A DNA stretch of 64,000 nt, taken from the NCBI RefSeq assembly GCF_947492555.1, contig NZ_CANLNE010000002.1:425501-489500 (forward strand). The letters are read 5' to 3'. The position numbers and the translations under genes are program-made. Within the stretch, counting starts at the first letter, position 1. Every line of letters starts with the position of its first letter. The DNA is from an uncultured Roseobacter sp. Lineage in GTDB: Bacteria; Pseudomonadota; Alphaproteobacteria; Rhodobacterales; Rhodobacteraceae. The notes below the pieces were generated by a model. The model was not told the DNA's origin. It made no database searches and worked only from the letters and a program-made list of their open reading frames with translations. Below, one piece after another: positions 56,507 through 64,000 of the stretch.

Positions 56507-56528
56507 AGGCCGACCCGGGGGTCGGCCT
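56507..56528 (-). repeat. Hairpin between dnaK and dnaJ
   Basis: AGGCCGACCC (56507-56516) and GGGTCGGCCT (56519-56528) are perfect 10-bp arms separated by GG; about 9 bp can pair in RNA. No T-run. It may tune the dnaK:dnaJ ratio by blocking 3' decay of the dnaK message. Confidence 0.6.
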
Positions 56529-56555
56529 ATGCAGTGGTTCCGGGTATCGCGCAAC

Positions 56556-58466
56556 TTACGCGCGCTTGTCGTCGTCGAGATCTTCGAACTCGGCGTCGAC
56601 GATATCATCGTCATCAGCGCGGGGCTCGTCGGTGGCCTCGGCCACGTCTTCACCCTCTTCTTGCGCGGCCTTGTAGATGGCCTCGCCCAGTTTCATCGCC
56701 GCTTCGGTCACGTTCTGGATACCGGATTTGATCTTCTCGGCATTCTCGGTTTCCAGCTCGTCCTTGAGTGCGGCAATCGCCAGTTCGATGGCTTCGATGG
56801 TGGTCGGATCGACCTTGTCGGCATGCTCTTCCATCGACTTCTCGGTCGAGTGGATGAGGCTTTCCGCCTGGTTCTTGGCCTCGATCAGCTCGCGGCGCTC
56901 CTTGTCGGCCTCCGCGTTCTCCTCGGCGTCCTTGACCATTTTGTCGATGTCTTCGTCCGACAGACCACCCGACGCCTGGATCGTGATCTTCTGCTCTTTC
57001 ATCGTGCCCTTGTCGAGCGCGCCCACCGACACGATGCCGTTGGCGTCGATGTCAAAGGTGACTTCGATCTGCGGCATGCCGCGCGGGGCGGGCGGGATGT
57101 TCTCAAGGTTGAAGGCGCCGAGGATCTTGTTGTCGGAGGCCATCTCACGCTCACCCTGGAAGACCCGGATTGTCACCGCGTTCTGGTTGTCTTCGGCGGT
57201 GGAGAAGATCTGGGACTTCTTGGTCGGGATCGTGGTGTTGCGGTCGATCAGGCGGGTGAACACGCCACCCAGCGTCTCGATGCCGAGCGACAGCGGGGTC
57301 ACGTCCAGGAGGACCACGTCCTTCACGTCACCCTGCAGAACACCGGCCTGAATGGCGGCGCCCATGGCGACCACTTCGTCCGGGTTCACACCCTTGTGCG
57401 GCTCTTTGCCGAAGAACTTGGTCACTTCCTCGACCACCTTGGGCATGCGGGTCATCCCACCGACCAAAACAACCTCGTCGATGTCGGAGGGGCTGAGACC
57501 TGCGTCTTTCAGGGCCGCCTGACAAGGCTTGATCGAATTCTTGATCAGATCGCTGACCAGCGATTCCAGCTTGGAGCGCGTCAGCTTCATGACCATGTGC
57601 AACGGTTGACCATTGGCACCCATGGAAATGAACGGCTGGTTGATCTCGGTCTGGCTGGCGCTGCTGAGCTCGATCTTGGCTTTCTCCGCCGCTTCTTTCA
57701 GGCGCTGCAGGGCCATTTTATCAGCGGTCAGGTCCACCTGGTGCTCTTTTTTGAATTCACCCGCCAGGTAGTTGACGATGCGCATGTCGAAGTCTTCACC
57801 GCCGAGGAAAGTGTCCCCGTTGGTGGATTTCACCTCAAACAGGCCGTCGTCGATCTCCAGAATGGTCACGTCGAAGGTCCCGCCACCAAGGTCATAAACC
57901 GCGATGGTTTGCGTCTGCTCTTTGTCCAGACCATAGGCGAGCGCCGCTGCTGTGGGCTCGTTGATGATCCGCAGCACTTCGAGGCCCGCGATCTTGCCCG
58001 CATCCTTGGTCGCCTGACGTTGGGCGTCGTTGAAGTAGGCAGGCACGGTGATGACTGCTTGCGTGACGTCTTCGCCGAGATAGCTCTCGGCGGTTTCTTT
58101 CATCTTGCCGAGGATGAAAGCGGAAATCTGAGAGGGCGAGTATTTCTCACCCTTGGCTTCCACCCAGGCATCGCCATTGCCGCCATCAATGACGTTGAAC
58201 GGCATGTTCTTCTTATCCTTGGCGAGGTCCGCATCGTCAAACCGACGACCAATCAGACGCTTGACGCCAAAGACGGTGTTTTCAGGGTTGGTGACGGCTT
58301 GCCGTTTCGCGGGCTGACCCACGAGGCGCTCATCATCCGTGAAAGCAACGATGGACGGGGTCGTCCGCGCGCCTTCGGAGTTTTCAATTACACGGGGCTG
58401 ACTGCCATCCATGATGGAAATGCAGCTGTTGGTGGTGCCCAGGTCGATACCAATCACTTTGGCCAT
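56556..58466 (-). CDS. dnaK: Chaperone DnaK (Hsp70)
   Basis: ATP-driven folding chaperone. The 636-residue product starts [14 protein letters not shown], has the actin-fold ATPase ([13 protein letters not shown]) and the substrate domain, and ends in an acidic tail ([10 protein letters not shown]). ATG 58466 has GAGGGAT about 7 bases upstream; the longer ATG 58481 overlaps that site. Works with grpE (9 kb) and dnaJ (adjacent). Confidence 0.97.
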   Translation of the reverse strand: MAKVIGIDLGTTNSCISIMDGSQPRVIENSEGARTTPSIVAFTDDERLVGQPAKRQAVTNPENTVFGVKRLIGRRFDDADLAKDKKNMPFNVIDGGNGDAWVEAKGEKYSPSQISAFILGKMKETAESYLGEDVTQAVITVPAYFNDAQRQATKDAGKIAGLEVLRIINEPTAAALAYGLDKEQTQTIAVYDLGGGTFDVTILEIDDGLFEVKSTNGDTFLGGEDFDMRIVNYLAGEFKKEHQVDLTADKMALQRLKEAAEKAKIELSSASQTEINQPFISMGANGQPLHMVMKLTRSKLESLVSDLIKNSIKPCQAALKDAGLSPSDIDEVVLVGGMTRMPKVVEEVTKFFGKEPHKGVNPDEVVAMGAAIQAGVLQGDVKDVVLLDVTPLSLGIETLGGVFTRLIDRNTTIPTKKSQIFSTAEDNQNAVTIRVFQGEREMASDNKILGAFNLENIPPAPRGMPQIEVTFDIDANGIVSVGALDKGTMKEQKITIQASGGLSDEDIDKMVKDAEENAEADKERRELIEAKNQAESLIHSTEKSMEEHADKVDPTTIEAIELAIAALKDELETENAEKIKSGIQNVTEAAMKLGEAIYKAAQEEGEDVAEATDEPRADDDDIVDAEFEDLDDDKRA

Positions 58467-58579
58467 TTTTAGATCCCTCATTTACTCAAGGCGATGACAC
58501 GGAGCATTGGCCCGTTATGGCGCCGTTGCCCCGATCTGGATAACACAGGAAGCGGGTCGCTTCGTGCGGTTCGCAGCGT

Positions 58580-58607
58580 ATATAAGGAGGGGTCTCGGGC
58601 GCTGCAA
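58580..58607 (-). promoter_or_regulatory. Candidate dnaK promoter
   Basis: On the minus strand TTGCAG (58607-58602), 16-bp spacer, TTATAT (58585-58580) within CCTTATATAC. The CYTATnT-like -10 would suit a heat-shock sigma factor (RpoH), but the -35 is closer to a housekeeping one, so dual use is possible. Confidence 0.4.
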
Positions 58608-58677
58608 CCTTTAGGCGCGGCATCCTCGGGGATTCTTATAGCAAATTCTGCTCAATTGGCACTTCGACGGGGGACGC

Positions 58678-59280
58678 ATGGCACATTTGACGGTTGCGGG
58701 CTTCGAAATCCACACATCTTACCTCGCGCCAGACGCGCAACACGCCTTGCTCGACGCCCTGCGTCAGGTGGTTCGGGCCGCGCCCTTCGTTGATCCGGTG
58801 ACCCCCAGCGGTAAAAAGATGTCGGTGCGGATGACCGCAGCGGGGCAATACGGCTGGATCGCCGACCGGCAGGGCTACAGATACGCGCCACAGCATCCCC
58901 AAGGGACGCCCTGGCCGGATATTCCCGAAAGCGTTCTGGAGATCTGGCGCGACCTGACGGGGCTGGCCCGCATGCCAGAGTGTTGTTTGATCAACTATTA
59001 TGGCAAAGGCGCGCGCATGGGCCTGCATCAGGACAAAGACGAGGCCAGTTATGACTGGCCGGTGGTGTCCATATCGCTTGGCGATGATGGGCTGTTTCGC
59101 ATGGGGGGAACGCAACGGGGCGGCAAGACGCAATCGATCTGGCTGAACTCCGGGGATGTCGTGGTCATGGGCGGTGCCGCGCGGCTGGCCTATCACGGTG
59201 TGGACCGAATCCGCTTTGGCTCCAGCACGTTGATGCCCAAGGGCGGGCGCATCAACCTGACGCTTCGGGTGACGACATAG
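58678..59280 (+). CDS. alkB: Alpha-ketoglutarate-dependent dioxygenase AlkB
   Basis: Repairs 1-methyladenine and 3-methylcytosine by oxidative demethylation. The 200-residue product has the iron ligands H117-x-D119 (GLHQDKDE) and H173, and the ketoglutarate-binding R191 in RINLTLR. LINYYGKGARM is the usual lead-in. It is shorter at the N-terminus than E. coli AlkB (216). Divergent from dnaK. Confidence 0.92.
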   Translation: MAHLTVAGFEIHTSYLAPDAQHALLDALRQVVRAAPFVDPVTPSGKKMSVRMTAAGQYGWIADRQGYRYAPQHPQGTPWPDIPESVLEIWRDLTGLARMPECCLINYYGKGARMGLHQDKDEASYDWPVVSISLGDDGLFRMGGTQRGGKTQSIWLNSGDVVVMGGAARLAYHGVDRIRFGSSTLMPKGGRINLTLRVTT

Positions 59281-59339
59281 CGACAGCCATGAACAATTGA
59301 AATGACACCAGCGCTGTGCAACGATAAGTCGTTTTCAAT

Positions 59340-60641
59340 ATGCGCGTCTCATTCATGCTGTTTCTTCGCCCCTTTTTTCTTGTAACCCTTTTGGTGTTGT
59401 CCCTACCTGTCGCCGTGTCGTCAAAGGATCGTGTGGCGCTTGTGCTGGGCAATTCCGACTACGCGCATCTGGGCTACTTGCCGAATGCGGCCCAGGACGC
59501 TCAGGATGTCTCAGATGCATTGCGCGCGCTGGAGTTCGAAGTTTTCGAAGGCATTGATTTGACGCGCAAGCAGATCGGGCGGCTGGTGTTCCGAGTGATG
59601 TCGCGGCTGGATGAAGACGATCTGGCCCTCTTCTACTATGCCGGACATGGGGTTCAGTTCGGGTCACAAAACTACATTCTGCCCGTCGATGCGACAGGTA
59701 CCACCGAAGAAACGGTGCAGAAATCGGCGATCCGATTGCAGTCCATTATCAAAGATATCGAACAAAGGGCGAGCAGGAACGTGGTCATCATGGATGCATG
59801 CCGGGACAATCCGTTTGCCCAAGGTCTGGATGAACCGCTGCAGAGCATGGGCGCAACGGGTCTTGCAGAACTCAAAGGCGGGCTCAGCACCTTCGTCGCC
59901 TTCGCGACCGAACCGGGTCTGGCTGCATCGGACGGTGCTGGCAGGAACAGCCCCTTTACCGGCGCTCTGCTGCGTTACATCAACGATGAAGAAAAGGACG
60001 TGCACGAGCTGATGCGCAAGGTCCGCTATGATGTTGTTCAGGAAACCAACAGCGTGCAGACCCCTTGGGAAAGCTCCTCTTTGCTCAAGAAAATATGCCT
60101 CGCACAACCGGGCGGCCACTGTGCGCAACCGGTAAACTTGCCGACGCCCGCGCCGCAACCGGAAACGACCACCCCGGCTCAACCGCAACCGCAGTGGCCC
60201 GACCTGGTTCTGACGCATGTGGTATCCGGGCTTGATCCGAATGGCGATGGGTTTCTGGCCCTGCGCGCGGGGACGTACAGCGGCGCGGCGCGTCTTGCGA
60301 AAATGACCGAAGGCACACGGCTGCAGTTTCTGGGGCAGGACGGTGTGTGGTTCCACGTGCGCACGGAGACCGGGCTGGAGGGGTGGGCGCATTCCAACTG
60401 GATCAGGTTTACAGGTGCGCAGACCAGCGCCGCCCAGACCACCTGCGAGGCGCTGTGGCAGCAACGCAACGCGTATTTCCACCAGCGGGGCTATTGCTTT
60501 CAGTCAGCGCGGGGGCAAGCGGCGTTTTCCAATCAGAACTGCATTCCCGGGCTCAGCGCGGCAAACGTGCCGTTGAGCTCTGCCGAACGAGCCGCCGTGT
60601 CGCAGATCAAGGCGCAGGAACGCGCGATGGGGTGCCCCTAG
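59340..60641 (+). CDS. Exported caspase-family (C14) protein with SH3-like and YARHG-like regions
   Basis: 433 residues. Signal peptide in the first 28; caspase-like p20 domain (about 30-250) with the catalytic dyad H103 (YYAGHGVQF) and C154 (MDACRDNPF). A Pro/Gln-rich linker (about 265-285) leads to an SH3-like segment (about 300-357; LRAGTYSG, GWAHSNWIR) and a Cys-bearing YARHG-like end (CEALWQQRNAYFHQRGYCFQ). The domain order points to a periplasmic or cell-surface protease. No inhibitor or toxin-like partner is beside it. Confidence 0.87.
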   Translation: MRVSFMLFLRPFFLVTLLVLSLPVAVSSKDRVALVLGNSDYAHLGYLPNAAQDAQDVSDALRALEFEVFEGIDLTRKQIGRLVFRVMSRLDEDDLALFYYAGHGVQFGSQNYILPVDATGTTEETVQKSAIRLQSIIKDIEQRASRNVVIMDACRDNPFAQGLDEPLQSMGATGLAELKGGLSTFVAFATEPGLAASDGAGRNSPFTGALLRYINDEEKDVHELMRKVRYDVVQETNSVQTPWESSSLLKKICLAQPGGHCAQPVNLPTPAPQPETTTPAQPQPQWPDLVLTHVVSGLDPNGDGFLALRAGTYSGAARLAKMTEGTRLQFLGQDGVWFHVRTETGLEGWAHSNWIRFTGAQTSAAQTTCEALWQQRNAYFHQRGYCFQSARGQAAFSNQNCIPGLSAANVPLSSAERAAVSQIKAQERAMGCP

Positions 60642-60784
60642 ATCGTTTCGACGGTAAGGCACGTGGCGAAAGCCAGCGTGAACGCCCAGAGATGTCCACG
60701 TGATTGCCAAGCCAATTCTGTTATGGGACATGCAAATGAACTTGGTGCCTGACGTGCAGGCCCGCTGTCCAGGGAGAGTGTTGA

Positions 60785-61639
60785 ATGGAACGAATCGGGG
60801 TTGTTGGACTGGGCCGCATGGGCAGTGCCATTGCGCGGCGCATGTCCGCCATGGGACATTCGGTGCAAGGATGGACACGCAGCGGTCGTGCCGTGGCGGG
60901 TGTCGACAGCGCCCCGGATCTACGGAGCTTGGTGGAACGCAGCGATACCCTGATCCTCAGCCTGTTCGACGATGCGGCGGTGTCTGAGGTGCTGGAGGCG
61001 CTGATTGGCTGCGATTTGACGGGCAGACAGATCATCGACACCAGCACGGTGGTGCCCGACATCCTCAAGACCCGCATGGAAGCGATCAGAGCGGCCGGAG
61101 CAACGGCGGTCGATGCACCAATTTCAGGGGGCCCGGATTTGGTCATGGCCGGAAAATGCGGGATTTTCATGGGCGGTGAGGAGGCTGCGGCCGCGCGGGC
61201 TCAGGACACGCTTGCGTCGCTTTCCAGTCGCATCTTTCACGTGGGCCCGCTGGGGGCCGGCCTCGCGATGAAGGTAATCAACAACGGGATGATCCAGACC
61301 TACTTCAACGGTCTCGCTGATTTCATGCCCTTGGCAAAAAGGGCTGGATTGCCACTCGAAACAGCGCTGAAAATCCTCAGTGGCGGGCCCGCAGGCATGC
61401 CGATGGTCGCCGACCGCATTCCAAAGGTGTTGGGTCAGGACAAGGAAATCGGTTTTACGATCAACGCGACCTACAAGGACGCGGATGTCTTCCGGCGCGT
61501 CATGCAGTCTTTTGATCTGCCGTCGCCGATGCTGGATAGTTTTGCGGAGATGAGCGGCGGCGCCATAGAGGCCGGTTTGGGCGAAGATGATCCCGCTGCC
61601 TTTATCCGTTTTGCCTATGAGGGTGACGCAAAGCCTTGA
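60785..61639 (+). CDS. Beta-hydroxyacid dehydrogenase family (3-hydroxyisobutyrate dehydrogenase-like)
   Basis: 284 residues. NAD(P) fold GLGRMG (8-13), substrate motif DAPISGG (110-116) and catalytic K163 in AMKVINNGM. Relatives use 3-hydroxyisobutyrate, tartronate semialdehyde or glyoxylate. The exact substrate is not readable. It is 3 bases from the convergent permease stop and 143 bp from the caspase gene. Confidence 0.85.
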   Translation: MERIGVVGLGRMGSAIARRMSAMGHSVQGWTRSGRAVAGVDSAPDLRSLVERSDTLILSLFDDAAVSEVLEALIGCDLTGRQIIDTSTVVPDILKTRMEAIRAAGATAVDAPISGGPDLVMAGKCGIFMGGEEAAAARAQDTLASLSSRIFHVGPLGAGLAMKVINNGMIQTYFNGLADFMPLAKRAGLPLETALKILSGGPAGMPMVADRIPKVLGQDKEIGFTINATYKDADVFRRVMQSFDLPSPMLDSFAEMSGGAIEAGLGEDDPAAFIRFAYEGDAKP

Positions 61640-61642
61640 TCT

Positions 61643-62467
61643 TCAACGTCGCGCGTTCCAGCTGAGCGAGGCGTGCCGACGGGTATAGAATTCCCCCATC
61701 AGGCCGATCATCACAAGCACTACGCCGACCCACATGGCATAGTGCCAGTCCGTATAGCGGGGATTGTAGTTGATGAAGACAAAGCCCCGCGTCTGGTCGA
61801 TGGCGTGAAACAGCGGGTTCCAGTCAAACATTGCCAGCATGAAGCCCGGCAGACTGTTCGCCACGAACATTTTTCCTGACGCGATCATGTTTGCCCGCTG
61901 GTAAATGGTCGTAAAGATGCTGACCACTTGCGGCATCCAGGGTTTCAGAGCCAGGAGCACAAGGCCCAGTGCCACACCCGTGAACCAGGCCACCATCAGC
62001 ATGCCAAAGGCCGCCGCCGGTTCCTCGATGATCACCGGGGCAATTGCGACGTGATACCCAAAGAGAATGATGCCCAGCGAGAGCACCTGAATGTAGAGCG
62101 CGCCAATGGCGGCAGAGGCGATGGCAATAATCGTGTTCATCGGCGCATGCTGCATCATTGGGCTGGCAGGCCCTTCCGATCCGACGACCGCACTCATCGA
62201 TTTCGTGTGGGTGATAAACAGGAAAATGCCCGACATGATGTAGAGCAGGAAATCGCCCCGGATCGCGGAACCGCGCAGGCCCAGCACCGAGAACATAAAA
62301 TAGAACGCAAGCACGAAGATCAGCATCTGCAGAACATTGATGAAGATCGCGGCAAAGGCGTTATTGTGCGTTTTGCGCACGGATCTGACAACGGAGTGAT
62401 ACACCAACTCCAGTATCGTCAGCGCAGAAGTTAATCCGCCCTCATTGCGTTTTGTTGCCTGAAACAT
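61643..62467 (-). CDS. ABC-2 type permease, polysaccharide-export-like
   Basis: 274 residues with about six membrane helices. The N-terminal RSVRKTHNNAFAAI amphipathic segment and the DWNPLFHAIDQTRGFVFINY loop are those of KpsM/TagG-type permeases that export polysaccharide chains. No matching ATPase is in the window; it may lie beyond a neighbour. ATG 62467 (MFQATKRNEG) was chosen; upstream in-frame ATG 62503 has no family similarity. kdsB and cysQ nearby suit a Kdo-linked capsule (inference). Confidence 0.82.
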   Translation of the reverse strand: MFQATKRNEGGLTSALTILELVYHSVVRSVRKTHNNAFAAIFINVLQMLIFVLAFYFMFSVLGLRGSAIRGDFLLYIMSGIFLFITHTKSMSAVVGSEGPASPMMQHAPMNTIIAIASAAIGALYIQVLSLGIILFGYHVAIAPVIIEEPAAAFGMLMVAWFTGVALGLVLLALKPWMPQVVSIFTTIYQRANMIASGKMFVANSLPGFMLAMFDWNPLFHAIDQTRGFVFINYNPRYTDWHYAMWVGVVLVMIGLMGEFYTRRHASLSWNARR

Positions 62468-62585
62468 GACCGCTTTGCCTTTTGATCTGCGCGAGTATCG
62501 CACGGAATTCTTGCTGTTCCGTTAGAGCTTGACCATAAGGGGCATCGTTTTGAACATCAATGATCGTGGAATGGATGGTGACGTC

Positions 62586-63383
62586 ATGGATTATGTGAAA
62601 CTGGTTGAGGTCATGCGTCGACTGTCGATTGAGGCTGGTGCTAAGATCATGGAAATTTATGAATCGGACGATTTTGACGTGAAAGTGAAATCGGATGAAA
62701 GCCCGGTCACGGCGGCAGATGAAGCTGCGGATGCGTTGATTTCGGCTGGCCTGCGTGCCGCGTTTCCCGACGTCATGCTGGTGACCGAGGAACAATCGGC
62801 GACACATGATACCTCGGGCGATACATTCCTGATCGTTGACCCACTCGATGGGACCAAGGAGTTCATTCACCGACGGGGCGATTTCACAGTGAACATTGCT
62901 CTGGTCGAGGGGGGTGTCCCGACGCGGGGGGTTGTCTATGCGCCTGCCAAGGGCCGGATGTTCTACACTGATGCCAATGGTCAGTCCGTCGAGGAAACGG
63001 GTGATCTGGTCGTGGATCAGGTAGGGGGTCTGACACCGATGTCGGTATCTAAGGCTGACAACACCGCTCTGATGGTCGTTGCGTCGAAGTCCCACCGGGA
63101 TCAGGCGACCGATGACTACATCAACAAATACTCTGTCAAAGATATGAAGAGTGCGGGCTCGTCGCTCAAATTCTGTCTCGTGGCGACCGGGGAGGCAGAT
63201 CTTTACCCGCGTCTCGGTCGCACGATGGAGTGGGATACAGCGGCAGGCCATGCGGTGCTGTCGGGTGCGGGGGGATCCGTTGTTCGTTTTGATAATCTGA
63301 AACCGCTTGGATACGGCAAGGAGGACTACGCAAATCCGTTTTTCATCGCTCACGCGCCAACCGTCGATCTGAAAGACAGCTGA
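62586..63383 (+). CDS. cysQ: 3'(2'),5'-bisphosphate nucleotidase CysQ
   Basis: Hydrolyses 3'-phosphoadenosine 5'-phosphate, the by-product of sulfate and sulfotransferase metabolism. The 265-residue product has the metal-binding E68-E69 region and DPLDGT (85-90), and the C-terminal EWDTAAGHAVL. Start uncertain: ATG 62586 (MDYVKLVEV) matches homologue starts; ATG 62571 and TTG 62529 are upstream alternatives. The stop overlaps kdsB by one base (TGATG). The window also holds a sulfotransferase-like gene at 15.7 kb. Confidence 0.9.
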   Translation: MDYVKLVEVMRRLSIEAGAKIMEIYESDDFDVKVKSDESPVTAADEAADALISAGLRAAFPDVMLVTEEQSATHDTSGDTFLIVDPLDGTKEFIHRRGDFTVNIALVEGGVPTRGVVYAPAKGRMFYTDANGQSVEETGDLVVDQVGGLTPMSVSKADNTALMVVASKSHRDQATDDYINKYSVKDMKSAGSSLKFCLVATGEADLYPRLGRTMEWDTAAGHAVLSGAGGSVVRFDNLKPLGYGKEDYANPFFIAHAPTVDLKDS

Positions 63384-64000
63384 TGTCGGTCCTGATCGTA
63401 ATCCCGGCGCGTTATGCGTCCAGCCGTTATCCGGGCAAACCTCTTGTAGGCCTGAAGGGCGCATCAGGCCAGTCACGCAGCCTGATTGAACGCAGCTGGC
63501 TGGCCGCGCAGGAGGTTGCCGGTGTCGCACGGGTCGTCGTGGCCACTGACGACGACCGTATCAGAGAGGCGGCGGAAGAGTTTGGCGCAGAGGTCGTCAT
63601 GACATCCTCCACTTGGGTGAACGGCACGGAGCGTTGCGCAGAGGCACATGAGATTTTGGGTGGGGGATATGAGATCGTCGTTAACCTGCAAGGCGATGCG
63701 CCCCTGACGCCACAGTGGTTTATCGAAGATCTGGTCACCGGGCTGCGGGCGGCACCCCAGGCGGAGATCGCGACGCCGGTGTTGCGCTGCGACGGCGCCA
63801 CGCTCAACGGTTTTCTGAACGATCGCAAAGCCGGGCGCGTTGGCGGCACAACGGCTGTTTTCGACGCAAGCCGCCATGCGTTATACTTTTCCAAAGAGGT
63901 GATCCCTTTCACACCGCAAACCTATCCGGATACAGAAGAAACACCTGTTTTTCATCATGTTGGCGTTTATGCATATCGTCCCGAGGCGCTGGTTGCCTAC
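63383..64000 (+). CDS. kdsB: 3-deoxy-manno-octulosonate cytidylyltransferase, 5' part only
   Basis: Activates Kdo to CMP-Kdo for lipopolysaccharide or capsule. Visible part is 206 codons, open to the window end. It opens MSVLIVIPARYASSRYPGKP, then ATDDDRI and VNLQGDAPL, the nucleotide-binding blocks. Coupled to cysQ by a TGATG overlap. No stop is in the window. Confidence 0.93.
   Translation, partial: MSVLIVIPARYASSRYPGKPLVGLKGASGQSRSLIERSWLAAQEVAGVARVVVATDDDRIREAAEEFGAEVVMTSSTWVNGTERCAEAHEILGGGYEIVVNLQGDAPLTPQWFIEDLVTGLRAAPQAEIATPVLRCDGATLNGFLNDRKAGRVGGTTAVFDASRHALYFSKEVIPFTPQTYPDTEETPVFHHVGVYAYRPEALVAY

Noticed and set aside
56472-58472. 666-codon plus-strand frame opposite dnaK
   Set aside because: dnaK antisense frame kept open by codon bias; a known artefact at this gene, with no independent evidence.

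Overview
This GC-rich window reads as chromosomal core DNA of a marine alphaproteobacterium of the Roseobacter group (Rhodobacteraceae). The basis is the origin-type order rho(3' end)-mnmE-mnmG-rsmG-parA-parB with two perfect parS sites, the rimP-nusA-ylxR-infB and dnaK-dnaJ loci, and a BacNav sodium channel of the kind known from marine roseobacters. The species call is inference. No phage, insertion sequence, transposase, CRISPR array, rRNA or tRNA gene was seen.

Layout. 1-5.6 kb: tail of rho, tRNA-modification genes mnmE and mnmG, 16S methylase rsmG, and partition genes parA and parB; the two parS sites lie inside the first codons of mnmG and rsmG. 5.5-9.8 kb: minus-strand operon rph-rdgB-hemW, divergent from hrcA-grpE. 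9.8-16.4 kb: mutS, a malic enzyme, exported MsrA, a sulfotransferase-like protein. 16.4-16.9 kb: an AT-richer gap with a perfect 14-bp hairpin and a DUF1508 gene. 16.9-20.3 kb: argG, ilvA, an SDR. 20.3-22.1 kb: an Hpt protein divergent from a REC-PP2C phosphatase. 22-25.3 kb: two Nudix enzymes, hslO and cca, tightly packed. 25.3-30.4 kb: a two-subunit ABC exporter and an RNA uracil methyltransferase.

30.4-33.5 kb is an envelope block: a voltage-gated sodium channel, two L,D-transpeptidases around a CAP lipoprotein, and a 58-residue exported membrane peptide with a strong terminator. 33.5-40.4 kb: hemH, a methyltransferase, comF, grxC, a nitrilase, a MarR regulator, ubiG, pip and a half-length solute-binding protein. 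40.4-46.1 kb: the rimP-nusA-ylxR-infB operon behind a leader with a terminator-like hairpin, then a convergent 44-codon gene with a very strong ribosome binding site. 46.2-51.6 kb: parvulin PPIase-argJ-mutT operon, divergent from secA.

51.7-54.3 kb holds the least familiar pair: a membrane-anchored protein of unknown function followed by an exported phosphate-binding-like/OmpA fusion. 54.3-64 kb: radC, dnaJ and dnaK, alkB, an exported caspase-like protein with SH3-like and YARHG-like regions, a beta-hydroxyacid dehydrogenase, an ABC-2 polysaccharide-export-type permease, cysQ and the start of kdsB (cut by the window end).

Most of the window is housekeeping. The best candidates for something undescribed are the secA-downstream pair, the 44-residue infB-neighbour protein, the envelope block at 30.4-33.5 kb, the half-length binding protein fused translationally to pip, and several RNA hairpins that sit on leaders or stop codons.
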